Assembly: GCA_024235095.1 (NCBI GenBank)
Contig: JACKNC010000002.1
Span: forward strand, 62,001-126,000
Origin: Gammaproteobacteria bacterium
Lineage (GTDB): Bacteria; Pseudomonadota; Gammaproteobacteria; Competibacterales; Competibacteraceae
Direction of reading: 5' to 3'
Length of the DNA stretch: 64,000 bases
Shown piece after piece: positions 17,906 through 25,834 of the stretch. The notes under the pieces were generated by a model that worked only from the letters and a program-made list of their open reading frames with translations, was not told the DNA's origin and did not search any database. The position numbers and the translations under genes are program-made. Numbering within the stretch: the first letter of the stretch is position 1; every line of letters starts with the position of its first letter.

Positions 17906-19780
17906 CTAAAGGCATGGGTGTAGCACGGGCATCAGGGCGGCCAGTTTTTCATGGGCAACCGGCAAATCGGGGTTGGTCCGACGGCCTACGGCGGACACCG
18001 CTTGGCGAATTGCGGCATAGCCCCAAGGCCGGGTGTTGCGAATCAAGGCGGATTGTGGTTCATCGGCTTGGCAGTATTCGGCGAACAGGGATTGATTCGG
18101 CGATTCTTGTTCGATCAGCCATTCGTTATGGCGCGCTATGCAGAGCATCGGGATGCCGCGCTGTTTGCAGAACGACGCCAGATACAAGTCAGTCATGCCG
18201 GGGGTTGAGAAATGGTCAAGCCGCAAACCTTGGAGCAGACCGGAATGGAATGCTACCGTGCCGGTGCCTAGAATATTCACCAGAGCATCACGCTCCAGGG
18301 CCTGGATAAACCCGTGTACTTTGCGAAAACCGGAAAAATAACAGGTGGCCTGCTCTGGAATCAGGATGCCATGGACCCCGATAACGGCTTGGCGACCGTA
18401 CTCGTCGATTTTGCGAATCATGGCCGCCACATAATCCGGCGGGTAAATGATATCGTCATCGATGGTGAAGTAATAACACTCTTTTTTCAGCGGTTCAAAC
18501 GGTAGAAATTTACCGTTGTCCCGCAAGCCGGGCCGGTCGCGGGAAAGAACCACCGAGAGGTTGGGATGGCAGTTCCGGACTATCTCCGGGATGGCATCGT
18601 AGCGATCGAGATAGAGGTGCAATTGATCGACCTGTGGTGTCAGGCTGGCGAGGGTGAGTTTTAATAACTCGGCGCGCTCTGGCACTGAACACAAACTGGC
18701 CACTACCGGCAGGCATGGATTGGGCAAGCAAGATAGGTCCGGCGCTACTTCAATCAGGTCGCGCAGTACGGGATAGCGGTAAAAATCCCGGAACCGATCA
18801 GCCCTTAATTCGGCCTGTTGGCGTCTGAAGGCATCGACATAAGCCGCCCGGGCCGGGGAAGGGCGTTGGTCGATATGACCATCGGCAACATGGTCGTTGC
18901 TGATCATGTCGGTGAATAGTGAACCTTCGCGCAGTGTGTTGTAGTAGAGCGGCAGATCCAGCGTGCGAATCTCGCCGCCTTTCGTCTGGCAATAGGCTTG
19001 CAGCCGCTGAAACAGTTCGTCGTCGGACGCCTTGCGAGTGCAATTGAAGTAACCGATCTGATCAAAAACCGATTTGCGTAGCCCCAGAGTAATCAGGCCG
19101 AGTTTTTTGACCTGGCCATTGACGGGATAAACGCGGCCCTCGGGGAACGAAACGCGCGAGTAGCTGGCTTGTACACATACGACGCCGGGCTGATTCAATT
19201 CCTGCATCGACAGGCGAATGCGCTCCGGATGACATAGATCGTCGCCATCCTGGAAGAAGACGAATTCCCCATTGGCCATCTGGACGCCATAATTCTTGGC
19301 AAAATAGGTGCCGAGGTTAGTGTTCAGGCGCCGGATTACGATTGGATGCGTCCCCTGAATGCGTTGCAGGATGTGCCAGGTCTCGTCGGTGCTGGCATCA
19401 TCCACTACGATAATTTCCAGCGGTTGCCAAGTTTGCCGTAACAAGGAAATAAACACTGCTTCAATGTAATCGGCTACATTGTGAGCTGTCATGACCACCG
19501 ATACGAGGGGACAGGATTGCTTTATTTTTACGGGGTTGTTCGCTAACGCTAGGGTTACCTCACGATAAAGGTCTTGTAGGTAAATACTACCTTTGGCAGG
19601 CTTTTGTTGATCAATGAGCGGTGCGCTCCCGATCCACTTCGCGCGTGCGCGCTTCAGATTGAAGCGATAAACCTCGGCAAGCTCGGGGTGATCGGCTATC
19701 GCTTTTTCGTAGAGTGAAACGGCTAGAGCATAATCGCCAGAATCAAACGCCGATTGAGCTTTTTTGAAAAATGAGGTCAT
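17906..19780 (-). CDS. TPR, GT2 and second glycosyltransferase domain
   Basis: The product has 624 aa. A single TPR-like pair (residues 5-48) is followed by a GT2 domain at about 91-300 with SVVMTAHNVADY, VVDDASTDE and FQDGDDLCHP (DxD-like). A second domain at about 352-600 has ASLCSVPER, DRYD, TIDDDIIYPPDY and a GTGTVAFHSG strand. That second domain is shared with the product of 19925-21883 and is probably an inverting GT-A enzyme of unassigned family. The gene is the last of the minus-strand block and converges on the large plus-strand operon with 23 bases between stops. A structured inverted-repeat element lies 28 bases upstream of its ATG. Confidence 0.87.
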   Translation of the reverse strand: MTSFFKKAQSAFDSGDYALAVSLYEKAIADHPELAEVYRFNLKRARAKWIGSAPLIDQQKPAKGSIYLQDLYREVTLALANNPVKIKQSCPLVSVVMTAHNVADYIEAVFISLLRQTWQPLEIIVVDDASTDETWHILQRIQGTHPIVIRRLNTNLGTYFAKNYGVQMANGEFVFFQDGDDLCHPERIRLSMQELNQPGVVCVQASYSRVSFPEGRVYPVNGQVKKLGLITLGLRKSVFDQIGYFNCTRKASDDELFQRLQAYCQTKGGEIRTLDLPLYYNTLREGSLFTDMISNDHVADGHIDQRPSPARAAYVDAFRRQQAELRADRFRDFYRYPVLRDLIEVAPDLSCLPNPCLPVVASLCSVPERAELLKLTLASLTPQVDQLHLYLDRYDAIPEIVRNCHPNLSVVLSRDRPGLRDNGKFLPFEPLKKECYYFTIDDDIIYPPDYVAAMIRKIDEYGRQAVIGVHGILIPEQATCYFSGFRKVHGFIQALERDALVNILGTGTVAFHSGLLQGLRLDHFSTPGMTDLYLASFCKQRGIPMLCIARHNEWLIEQESPNQSLFAEYCQADEPQSALIRNTRPWGYAAIRQAVSAVGRRTNPDLPVAHEKLAALMPVLHPCL

Positions 19781-19808
19781 TCAATGGTAAATTAAAAATA
19801 TTTTTTTT

Positions 19809-19903
19809 GAGGATTCTTGTGGAGCTAGTCAATTCAGGTGCAGATCTTGGCTCCAACCTATTGGTCTTGGAAGAGGTAGCACCAACATGACAAAGAAATC
19901 CTC
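19809..19903 (-). repeat. Structured inverted-repeat element, copy 1
   Basis: An outer stem GAGGATT (19809-19815) / AATCCTC (19897-19903) encloses a 7-bp hairpin, GGAGCTA (19821-19827) / TGGCTCC (19848-19854), with a 20-base loop. A third stem TTGGT (19861-19865) / ACCAA (19881-19885) follows. It is homologous to the element at 24040-24181 with the same spacing through the core, and base changes preserve pairing in both stems. It lies between two minus-strand genes, 28 bases upstream of the ATG at 19780. It may be a small mobile element or a leader RNA. Confidence 0.6.
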
Positions 19904-19924
19904 GAAGAACCATTTTTCTGTGCA

Positions 19925-21883
19925 TCATTCTTTAGTTTCAGGCAGCTTCGACCTGCTAATACATTTTCTTATACCAATCTCAATTGCAGCAGAGATATTA
20001 TTAACATGTAATGCATTGTAAAGTCCTTTAGATGCTAGACTGAATCTATTCCATAATTCTTCACGCTCATAAAGTTGAGCACAAATCTGGCCAAACTCAT
20101 AAGGATTAGAAGCTTCTATACTAACCGGAGATAGATACTCACTCAGAGATTGAGGCATTTCTCGGTGAATGACTGGTGTACCTAACATGGCAGCTTCTAC
20201 AGGTATCATTTCAAATGTAGCACCAGGAGTTAAACAGATGCACAATTTGAAATTGCTCAGTATACTCGACAAACCACTAGGTTCATATGGAATAATTTTG
20301 ATGTAATTTAAAAAAACTTTATTAGTATGGTAGTGTTTAAGTGCATAAATATTCACATGAGGGAGTCTTATTCGAATTTGCTCGATCCATTTCCTAGCAT
20401 CATCGAATGTTATATCCTGATTAAGTAGTTTCGCAAGATCGCCGATAAATATACCTTCTCTGTTGGCATAAGATTTTTCAATCAATACACCTGGATCTAA
20501 TGTTTTTGGAATAGTAACGATATACTTGGAAATAGATCTCAAATGACAGTCGATTAGAGAACTAGAGTTTGTAAAAGCTGCCACAAATACCCTAGGTCTA
20601 TCAAATTCAACATTACAAACTCGCACATATTCAGCGATCCATTTACTGCGATCGTGTGTAGAATTTATGCTAAAATTTATAGCGCACACACTGCCTTTTC
20701 GAGCAAGGTCAGTTATTAGATCAAGGAGTGCGCCAAAATCTGGTCGCTGTGGATCTGGTGCGTATGCTAGAACGAGGTCAGGGAATGGTTGTGCAACAGT
20801 TAGGGCTTCTAATTTCTTAGTATCGGAAATGCAATATTCTCCGATATCGTGACCTAGATTTGTTAAAGAATTTGCAAGTAATCTAGAGCTTTTAAATATC
20901 CCGCCCTTTGGGTTTATTTTGAAGCGGCCAATAATCGCTATTCGAAGGCGATGGTCAGGAAGATTTAGATTCCATCTATGGTTCGATACCAAAAAATTTT
21001 GCATCTTTTTAGTATTTTGTCGAGAATTCGATGTTTCATTAGAGCTATGTTTGTAGATTGAGATATCTTGTGATGATTTGATCTCCATAATTTCATCGCG
21101 TTCATGCTGAATTACTATTAATGGCACTCGCTGCTTTTGCGCTAATAATGCAAAGTAAACATCAGCCATATTAGGGGTTTCGAAGTCATTAAGCTTCACA
21201 GTAATGTGTTGCGTATAAAAACCCAAACAACCAGTTCCTAAAATATGAACATTTAGATTCTTGCTTCTCGGTGTCCGGAAGGAAAACACTCTTCTCGAAT
21301 CTTTGTCATAAAAATCCTTAAATGGATTTAATATAAGGCTACCGTGCCAACCGATTACTACAGGGTTAGAATAACTCCAGATACAAGTAATGGTTCTATC
21401 AATGTAATCAGGTGGGTAAATTAAATCATCATCACATGTAAAATAATGTCCTTGATGTCTTTCAGCCCACAAGAATTTACCCGCGTCTCCCAAATCCCTA
21501 TCTATATCATCAGAATGAATATACCTTATCTTGCTACCATAGTGAGATAAATATTCTGGAATGTTAGCGTACCCATCTAGATATATTCCAATATTATCCA
21601 CTTGGTGAATCAAGCTCTCGATAGTCTCCTTTAAGGCTAATTGACGAGATGGAATGCTTGCTATACCAACAAATATACCATTAGTGAATTCTTCTGAATC
21701 TCTTTCTATCGAGTTACAGGACGATACAGCAGACGCTCTTTTCTTTGAAATATTCATATTGACATCAAGAAAACACGCCATTTTGGGATTGTCAAGCACT
21801 ATTTTAGAGTAAAGTTCAAGCGCCTCGATGTATTTTTTTTTTCGAAAAAGCTTGTTGGCTTTTGTTAATTCAGTTTCATTCAT
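19925..21883 (-). CDS. Two-domain glycosyltransferase, AT-rich
   Basis: The product has 652 aa. Residues 1-45 are TPR-like. Residues about 70-290 match the second domain of the neighbouring 624-aa protein: GIASIPSRQLAL, LDGYANIPEYL, FTCDDDLIYPPDY and HILGTGCLGF. Residues about 308-640 look like a GT4-type GT-B domain (LRIAIIGRFKINPKGG, then TPGATFEMIPVEAAMLGTPVI). The DNA is clearly AT-richer than the plus-strand operon, with many AAT/ATA codons, suggesting transfer from another source. The gene ends 17 bases downstream of the next gene's start region on the same strand and probably shares its transcript. Confidence 0.85.
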   Translation of the reverse strand: MNETELTKANKLFRKKKYIEALELYSKIVLDNPKMACFLDVNMNISKKRASAVSSCNSIERDSEEFTNGIFVGIASIPSRQLALKETIESLIHQVDNIGIYLDGYANIPEYLSHYGSKIRYIHSDDIDRDLGDAGKFLWAERHQGHYFTCDDDLIYPPDYIDRTITCIWSYSNPVVIGWHGSLILNPFKDFYDKDSRRVFSFRTPRSKNLNVHILGTGCLGFYTQHITVKLNDFETPNMADVYFALLAQKQRVPLIVIQHERDEIMEIKSSQDISIYKHSSNETSNSRQNTKKMQNFLVSNHRWNLNLPDHRLRIAIIGRFKINPKGGIFKSSRLLANSLTNLGHDIGEYCISDTKKLEALTVAQPFPDLVLAYAPDPQRPDFGALLDLITDLARKGSVCAINFSINSTHDRSKWIAEYVRVCNVEFDRPRVFVAAFTNSSSLIDCHLRSISKYIVTIPKTLDPGVLIEKSYANREGIFIGDLAKLLNQDITFDDARKWIEQIRIRLPHVNIYALKHYHTNKVFLNYIKIIPYEPSGLSSILSNFKLCICLTPGATFEMIPVEAAMLGTPVIHREMPQSLSEYLSPVSIEASNPYEFGQICAQLYEREELWNRFSLASKGLYNALHVNNISAAIEIGIRKCISRSKLPETKE

Positions 21884-21900
21884 GTCAAATTCGATCCTTA

Positions 21901-23244
21901 TTACTTGGTAGATTTTATAAGGCTTATTTTTTTATAAAAATAAAAGTCTGAAAAAGAAGATATCGTACTACTCTTATATTTCTCGAATGGATATTTATTA
22001 TAAACAATCCTAAATAGGCACCAATTAAGAATATTATCATCAATCCACTTAGAAAATCTTCTTCGTCGAACATGTACGGCGTCTTTTTCGCTCCAATCAT
22101 CATTGCATGAGTAAATAATACAATATTTCTCGGCTGCACTGAAAAGCATAGTCATGTAGTCTGAGAAGACATCATCTTCTATTAAATGGAATAGAACATC
22201 CAAAGACATACTCAATTCCGACTTAAGAAGAACAGCTTTATATTCATTGTTTGTATAAAAAGATTTAAAAGAAGTATTTCCAAATTTTTTTCTACATTTT
22301 TCGATAACGGTAGAACTTACGTCAATGCCTATATAGTGGCTTACATTGATCATAGACAGCTGATTTCCATCACCACAACCAAATTCAATGATATTTTGGA
22401 TATTTTTCTCGACGATGAATTTGTTAATAATATCTGCTTTGAATTGAGCAAGCCTCCCATATGAGCCATATCCTGATGTATCGCCATTTTTATAACGTTC
22501 TTCCCAATATTTTTCACTAGAAAACCCTCCGTACTTAGAAATAATCTTTGCTTTTTCTATCTCAGATAAATTAATGGAACTACATTTTTCTGAGGATATC
22601 GTGACTTTGTCTATCTCAGTACCTTTATTTTTCGGGCAAACTTCAATGTGTTCAATTTGCTGATGCGACGGGCGGGCAAGTTGATTTCGTGCAGAGGGTT
22701 CGAACTGATGTTCTATCTTTAGAGCTTGTATAGTGGTGTTTGTGTGGCTTTGGTGTTGGTCAAGTCGCCCCTCAAGAGCTTGGGTGAATGGCTTGTCGCT
22801 GCTTGGTATACCGATACCGACTGCCTGCTCAAAATGTCCCAGCGCTCGTTGTTTTTGCCCACCCAGCGCTGCCGCCTTACCTAAGCTGTTATATACCCCG
22901 CCAATAAGAATCTGACTAACAAGCTTTTTCCCAGCCCCCCAATCCTGAGCTAACCGTACATACTGCCGAGCCTCGGCATCCGCGCTGATTTGCAACCGCC
23001 CAACCGCCGCCAGCAGCGCCAGCTTGGCTCGGTCTGGGTGGTGCTCAATCTGGTCCTGTTGCAATTGGGCTAGACTTTGCCAGTCGCCGAACTGCCATTG
23101 GATTCGGGCTTTCTCCAGCAAATTTTCGCAATAAGGTGTGTAGTGAACAGCGACAATCCTCGCTGTCGGCGGGGCACCGTCTGGCACTGGATCTAGCGGT
23201 GGGGTGATCCAGCGGCTGATTAGGGTGCGTAGTGCGGCAAACAT
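21901..23244 (-). CDS. TPR-type N-terminus fused to a SAM methyltransferase
   Basis: The product has 447 aa. Residues about 30-180 are helical-repeat and closely resemble residues 45-165 of the adjacent 232-aa protein, indicating a tandem duplication. From about residue 240 the protein is a class I methyltransferase: YWEERYKNGDTSGYGSYG, then IIEFGCGDGNQL (SAM site, about 285-296), YIGIDVS and a SLDVLFHLIEDD strand. Base composition switches from GC-rich to AT-rich near 22690, exactly at the domain border, so the fusion joins DNA of two origins. It may methylate a glycan acceptor brought by the TPR part. Fifteen bases separate it from the 232-aa gene. Confidence 0.85.
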   Translation of the reverse strand: MFAALRTLISRWITPPLDPVPDGAPPTARIVAVHYTPYCENLLEKARIQWQFGDWQSLAQLQQDQIEHHPDRAKLALLAAVGRLQISADAEARQYVRLAQDWGAGKKLVSQILIGGVYNSLGKAAALGGQKQRALGHFEQAVGIGIPSSDKPFTQALEGRLDQHQSHTNTTIQALKIEHQFEPSARNQLARPSHQQIEHIEVCPKNKGTEIDKVTISSEKCSSINLSEIEKAKIISKYGGFSSEKYWEERYKNGDTSGYGSYGRLAQFKADIINKFIVEKNIQNIIEFGCGDGNQLSMINVSHYIGIDVSSTVIEKCRKKFGNTSFKSFYTNNEYKAVLLKSELSMSLDVLFHLIEDDVFSDYMTMLFSAAEKYCIIYSCNDDWSEKDAVHVRRRRFSKWIDDNILNWCLFRIVYNKYPFEKYKSSTISSFSDFYFYKKISLIKSTK

Positions 23245-23259
23245 CGACCAGTTCGTCTG

Positions 23260-23958
23260 TTATTCAGTGTGGGAATCTTTAATTAACGCTTCTATCTGGG
23301 TCAGAGCGTTGGCGCTATCGGCTTGCTTCTTCTCCAGCGTCGTCTGCATTTTCTGCAGTTGCTGCTCGATCTTTCGGGTAACCACCGTCGAAGCAGACTC
23401 TAGGTTCTCTAGGAAGGGTACGGCTCCGGCCAGTCCGAGTTGCATTGCCTGAAGACGCGCCCGCGTCGGAGCCAACAGCCGGACCTCGCTGCCTGGTATC
23501 CCGGTTGCCAACGCCTGCCGAAAATGATGCAGCGCCTGGTTCGATTTTCCGGCTACAGTCGCAGCGCGTCCCAGTGAATTGTGCACGCCAGCAATCAATA
23601 TCCGGTTCATCAGCCGCTGGTCGCCACCCCATTCCATCGCTTGGCGGATCCACTGTCGCGCGGCGGCTGGCTCGCCCATTTGCAGATGCCCCGCCGCCGC
23701 CAATAACGCTAGCTTCGCCTGATCGGGGTGATGCTGCAACGCGCCCGGATTCAGTTGACACAGGCTGGCCCAATCACCCAATTGCCACTGCGTCCGGCTG
23801 CGCTCCAGCAGATGCTCATCGTAGGGCATCAAGTGCTGCTCTTCCGTAACCGGTTCAACTGGGGCAGGCAAGTGGCGAACTTGCAGTGAATAGGCATGGA
23901 TCCGGCGAAGCCACTGTACACTGCGTTGGCAGCACTGGGCCAAAGATTGCTTCAACAT
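23260..23958 (-). CDS. TPR-like helical repeat protein
   Basis: The product has 232 aa. Residues about 45-165 are TPR-like helices (LLERSRTQWQLGDWASL, AKLALLAAAGHLQMGEP, LGRAATVAGKSNQALHHF). Residues about 180-230 form a short coiled coil. There is no signal peptide. It is a paralogue of the N-terminal half of its downstream neighbour but lacks the methyltransferase. It is the first gene of the minus-strand block; a structured inverted-repeat element begins 81 bases upstream of its ATG. A scaffolding role in glycan assembly is inferred from position only. Confidence 0.75.
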   Translation of the reverse strand: MLKQSLAQCCQRSVQWLRRIHAYSLQVRHLPAPVEPVTEEQHLMPYDEHLLERSRTQWQLGDWASLCQLNPGALQHHPDQAKLALLAAAGHLQMGEPAAARQWIRQAMEWGGDQRLMNRILIAGVHNSLGRAATVAGKSNQALHHFRQALATGIPGSEVRLLAPTRARLQAMQLGLAGAVPFLENLESASTVVTRKIEQQLQKMQTTLEKKQADSANALTQIEALIKDSHTE

Positions 23959-24039
23959 AAGTTAGGGTTGAACAGGCATAAGGTACAAAAGCCAGTATTT
24001 AAGACGAATTGTAAAAGAACACGGGAATAAAAAAAAGTC

Positions 24040-24181
24040 GGTTCTTCGAAAGTTCTTGTGAAGCCAGACGATCCGGAGGCGGCTCGTGGCTTCAACCCGT
24101 TGATCTTTAAAAAGACAGTGCCGATTTAATGTGCTGATCTTGGCCCAGAACCCCACATTTCATAGAAACCTTCGAAGAACC
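24040..24181 (-). repeat. Structured inverted-repeat element, copy 2
   Basis: The ends are a 15-base inverted repeat with one mismatch: 24040-24054 (GGTTCTTCGAAAGTT) pairs with 24167-24181. Inside lies a perfect 7-bp hairpin GAAGCCA (24060-24066) / TGGCTTC (24087-24093) with a 20-base loop, the same size as in copy 1. Beyond the hairpin the copies align as CAACC, two variable bases, TTG, one variable base, TCTT. The 3' part is longer than in copy 1. It lies upstream of the minus-strand gene starting at 23958. Confidence 0.65.
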
Positions 24182-24502
24182 ATACAGGAACATCAGGCTC
24201 GCCTTGTGACGGAGCAAGAGATCGCGCGGCTGCTGGCTCGTCTCCAGCAGGCAGGTCTGGATCGGGTTTGAGTAGCATTACCCACCTCGACTTTGGCTAT
24301 TTTGTGGATGGAGAAAGTTCATAGAATATAGATTTCAGGAATAATAACTTAAAATTCGTAAAATCAAGGTTTTCATGTGATATGCTCTAATTCAGGCGTT
24401 ACACAGTGAAACTATGACGGATTCTGAGCTGCCTCACTAGTTGTCAGGCAAACTGGAACAGGTCCCTATAGTATTTTAGATAATTGGTGAAAGATATTTA
24501 GT
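24182..24502. other. Intergenic region with a possible gene remnant
   Basis: Directly after the inverted-repeat element, plus-strand bases about 24183-24271 read as a coding tail (IQEHQARLVTEQEIARLLAR, then LQQAGLDRV and a stop). This looks like the last 29 residues of a helical protein whose body is missing. The remainder up to the DUF29 start is AT-rich and shows no recognisable gene or terminator. It presumably holds the DUF29 promoter. Confidence 0.35.
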
Positions 24503-24937
24503 ATGACCACGACACTTCATAACACTGACTTTTATGCTTGGACTCAACAGCAGATTCGTTTGCTCAAATCAAACTGCTGGCATGAGTTGGATGTTAGTGG
24601 ACTGATCGAGGAAATTGAGAGCATGGGCGCAAGTGAACGGCGTGAACTCATTAATCGATTAGCGGTGTTAATGGCGCATTTATTAAAGTGGCAATACCAA
24701 CCCACTTTTCAAGGGCGTAGTTGGCAGTTGACGATTAAAGAGCAGCGCCGTCAATTGCAAAGGCTACTCAAGGATAATCCGAGCTTGCAGGGTAGATTAT
24801 CCGAGTTTAGAGTCGAGGCTTATGGTGATGCTCTTTTGTTAGCCGCAAAAGAGACCGGTTTGGATGAGTCCGTTTTTCCTGAGCAGTGTCCATATGGTGA
24901 AGATGATGTTCTGAATGATAAGTTTTACCCGGAATGA
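24503..24937 (+). CDS. DUF29 family protein
   Basis: The product has 144 aa, full length for DUF29. Typical features are the N-terminal DFYAWTQQQ, the SGLIEEIESMG helix, RRELINRLAVLMAHLLKW and the LQRLLKDNPSL segment. The family is soluble and mostly helical, common in cyanobacteria and gammaproteobacteria, often in several copies, and has no established function. It stands alone between the minus-strand glycan block and thiM. Confidence 0.85.
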   Translation: MTTTLHNTDFYAWTQQQIRLLKSNCWHELDVSGLIEEIESMGASERRELINRLAVLMAHLLKWQYQPTFQGRSWQLTIKEQRRQLQRLLKDNPSLQGRLSEFRVEAYGDALLLAAKETGLDESVFPEQCPYGEDDVLNDKFYPE

Positions 24938-24997
24938 TCAATTGAATTCCACGTCGCGCTGTTACGCGCGACGATATCTACCACCTGGAGTGGGTTC

Positions 24998-25804
24998 TTA
25001 TCGCCCAATTATCCTAACATGTTTTTTAAATGTGACTTCATCAAGACCATATAAGGCATCCAGCAACGCCACCTGTAGACTACCAGGGCCAGCCGCCCAA
25101 CCTGCGGCAACTTCACCTGCGACTCCAAAAACGGCCAGCGCTGCAACGGTCGCCAATAATGCGTCCGGCTCTACCGCCAAAAATGCTCCAATGATTGCAG
25201 TGGCTGAACAACCTAATCCGGTTACACAGGTCATCAATGGATGACCATTATGAATCTCCATGACTTGCTCGCCATCCGTCACATAGTCCACAGCTCCAGT
25301 TACCGCAATGACCGAACCGATTTCGGTCGCTAACTGGCGCGCCGCATCCAGCGCTATATTCGAGTCATGCAGGCTGTCCACCCCGCGACCTTGGCCATTC
25401 AGCGCTTGTTCGCGAGTCAAGGTCAGAATTTCCGAACCATTGCCGCGAATCACCTTGGGTCTTAACCGGGTCAGGGCGCTGGCGACTGTGCGGCGATAGG
25501 GCGTTGCTCCAGCGCCCACCGGGTCGAGAACCCAGGGAATGTTTTTGGCGCTTGCGCTTACCGCCGCCAGTTTACAGGCTGCAACCTGCTCGGAGTACAG
25601 CGTACCTATATTGATCACCAGCGCCTGACTGATCGCTACAAAATCTTCGACTTCGTCCATCGAATGCACCATCGCTGGCGATGCGCCGATCGCTAATAAT
25701 GCATTTGCGGTGTTATTCATCGCCACGAAATTCGTGATGTTATGAACCAGTGGGGATTGCTCGCGCACAGCGATGAATCGCGTCCAGTAAGTGTCGGTTT
25801 GCAT
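24998..25804 (-). CDS. thiM: Hydroxyethylthiazole kinase
   Basis: The product has 268 aa. It phosphorylates 4-methyl-5-(2-hydroxyethyl)thiazole with ATP for thiamine salvage. Recognisable ThiM blocks are PLVHNITNFVAMN at the N-terminus, GASPAMVHSMDEVEDF, WVLDPVGAGATPYR, IRGNGSEI and the late CVTGLGCSATAIIGAFLA, which contains the catalytic Cys. Length is normal for the family. No thiD, thiE or TPP riboswitch is adjacent; only 30 bases separate it from the upstream glycosyltransferase gene, so it may share that transcript. Confidence 0.95.
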   Translation of the reverse strand: MQTDTYWTRFIAVREQSPLVHNITNFVAMNNTANALLAIGASPAMVHSMDEVEDFVAISQALVINIGTLYSEQVAACKLAAVSASAKNIPWVLDPVGAGATPYRRTVASALTRLRPKVIRGNGSEILTLTREQALNGQGRGVDSLHDSNIALDAARQLATEIGSVIAVTGAVDYVTDGEQVMEIHNGHPLMTCVTGLGCSATAIIGAFLAVEPDALLATVAALAVFGVAGEVAAGWAAGPGSLQVALLDALYGLDEVTFKKHVRIIGR

Positions 25805-25834
25805 TTCGCTCTTGAGCTGTTTGGATGAAGTGGA

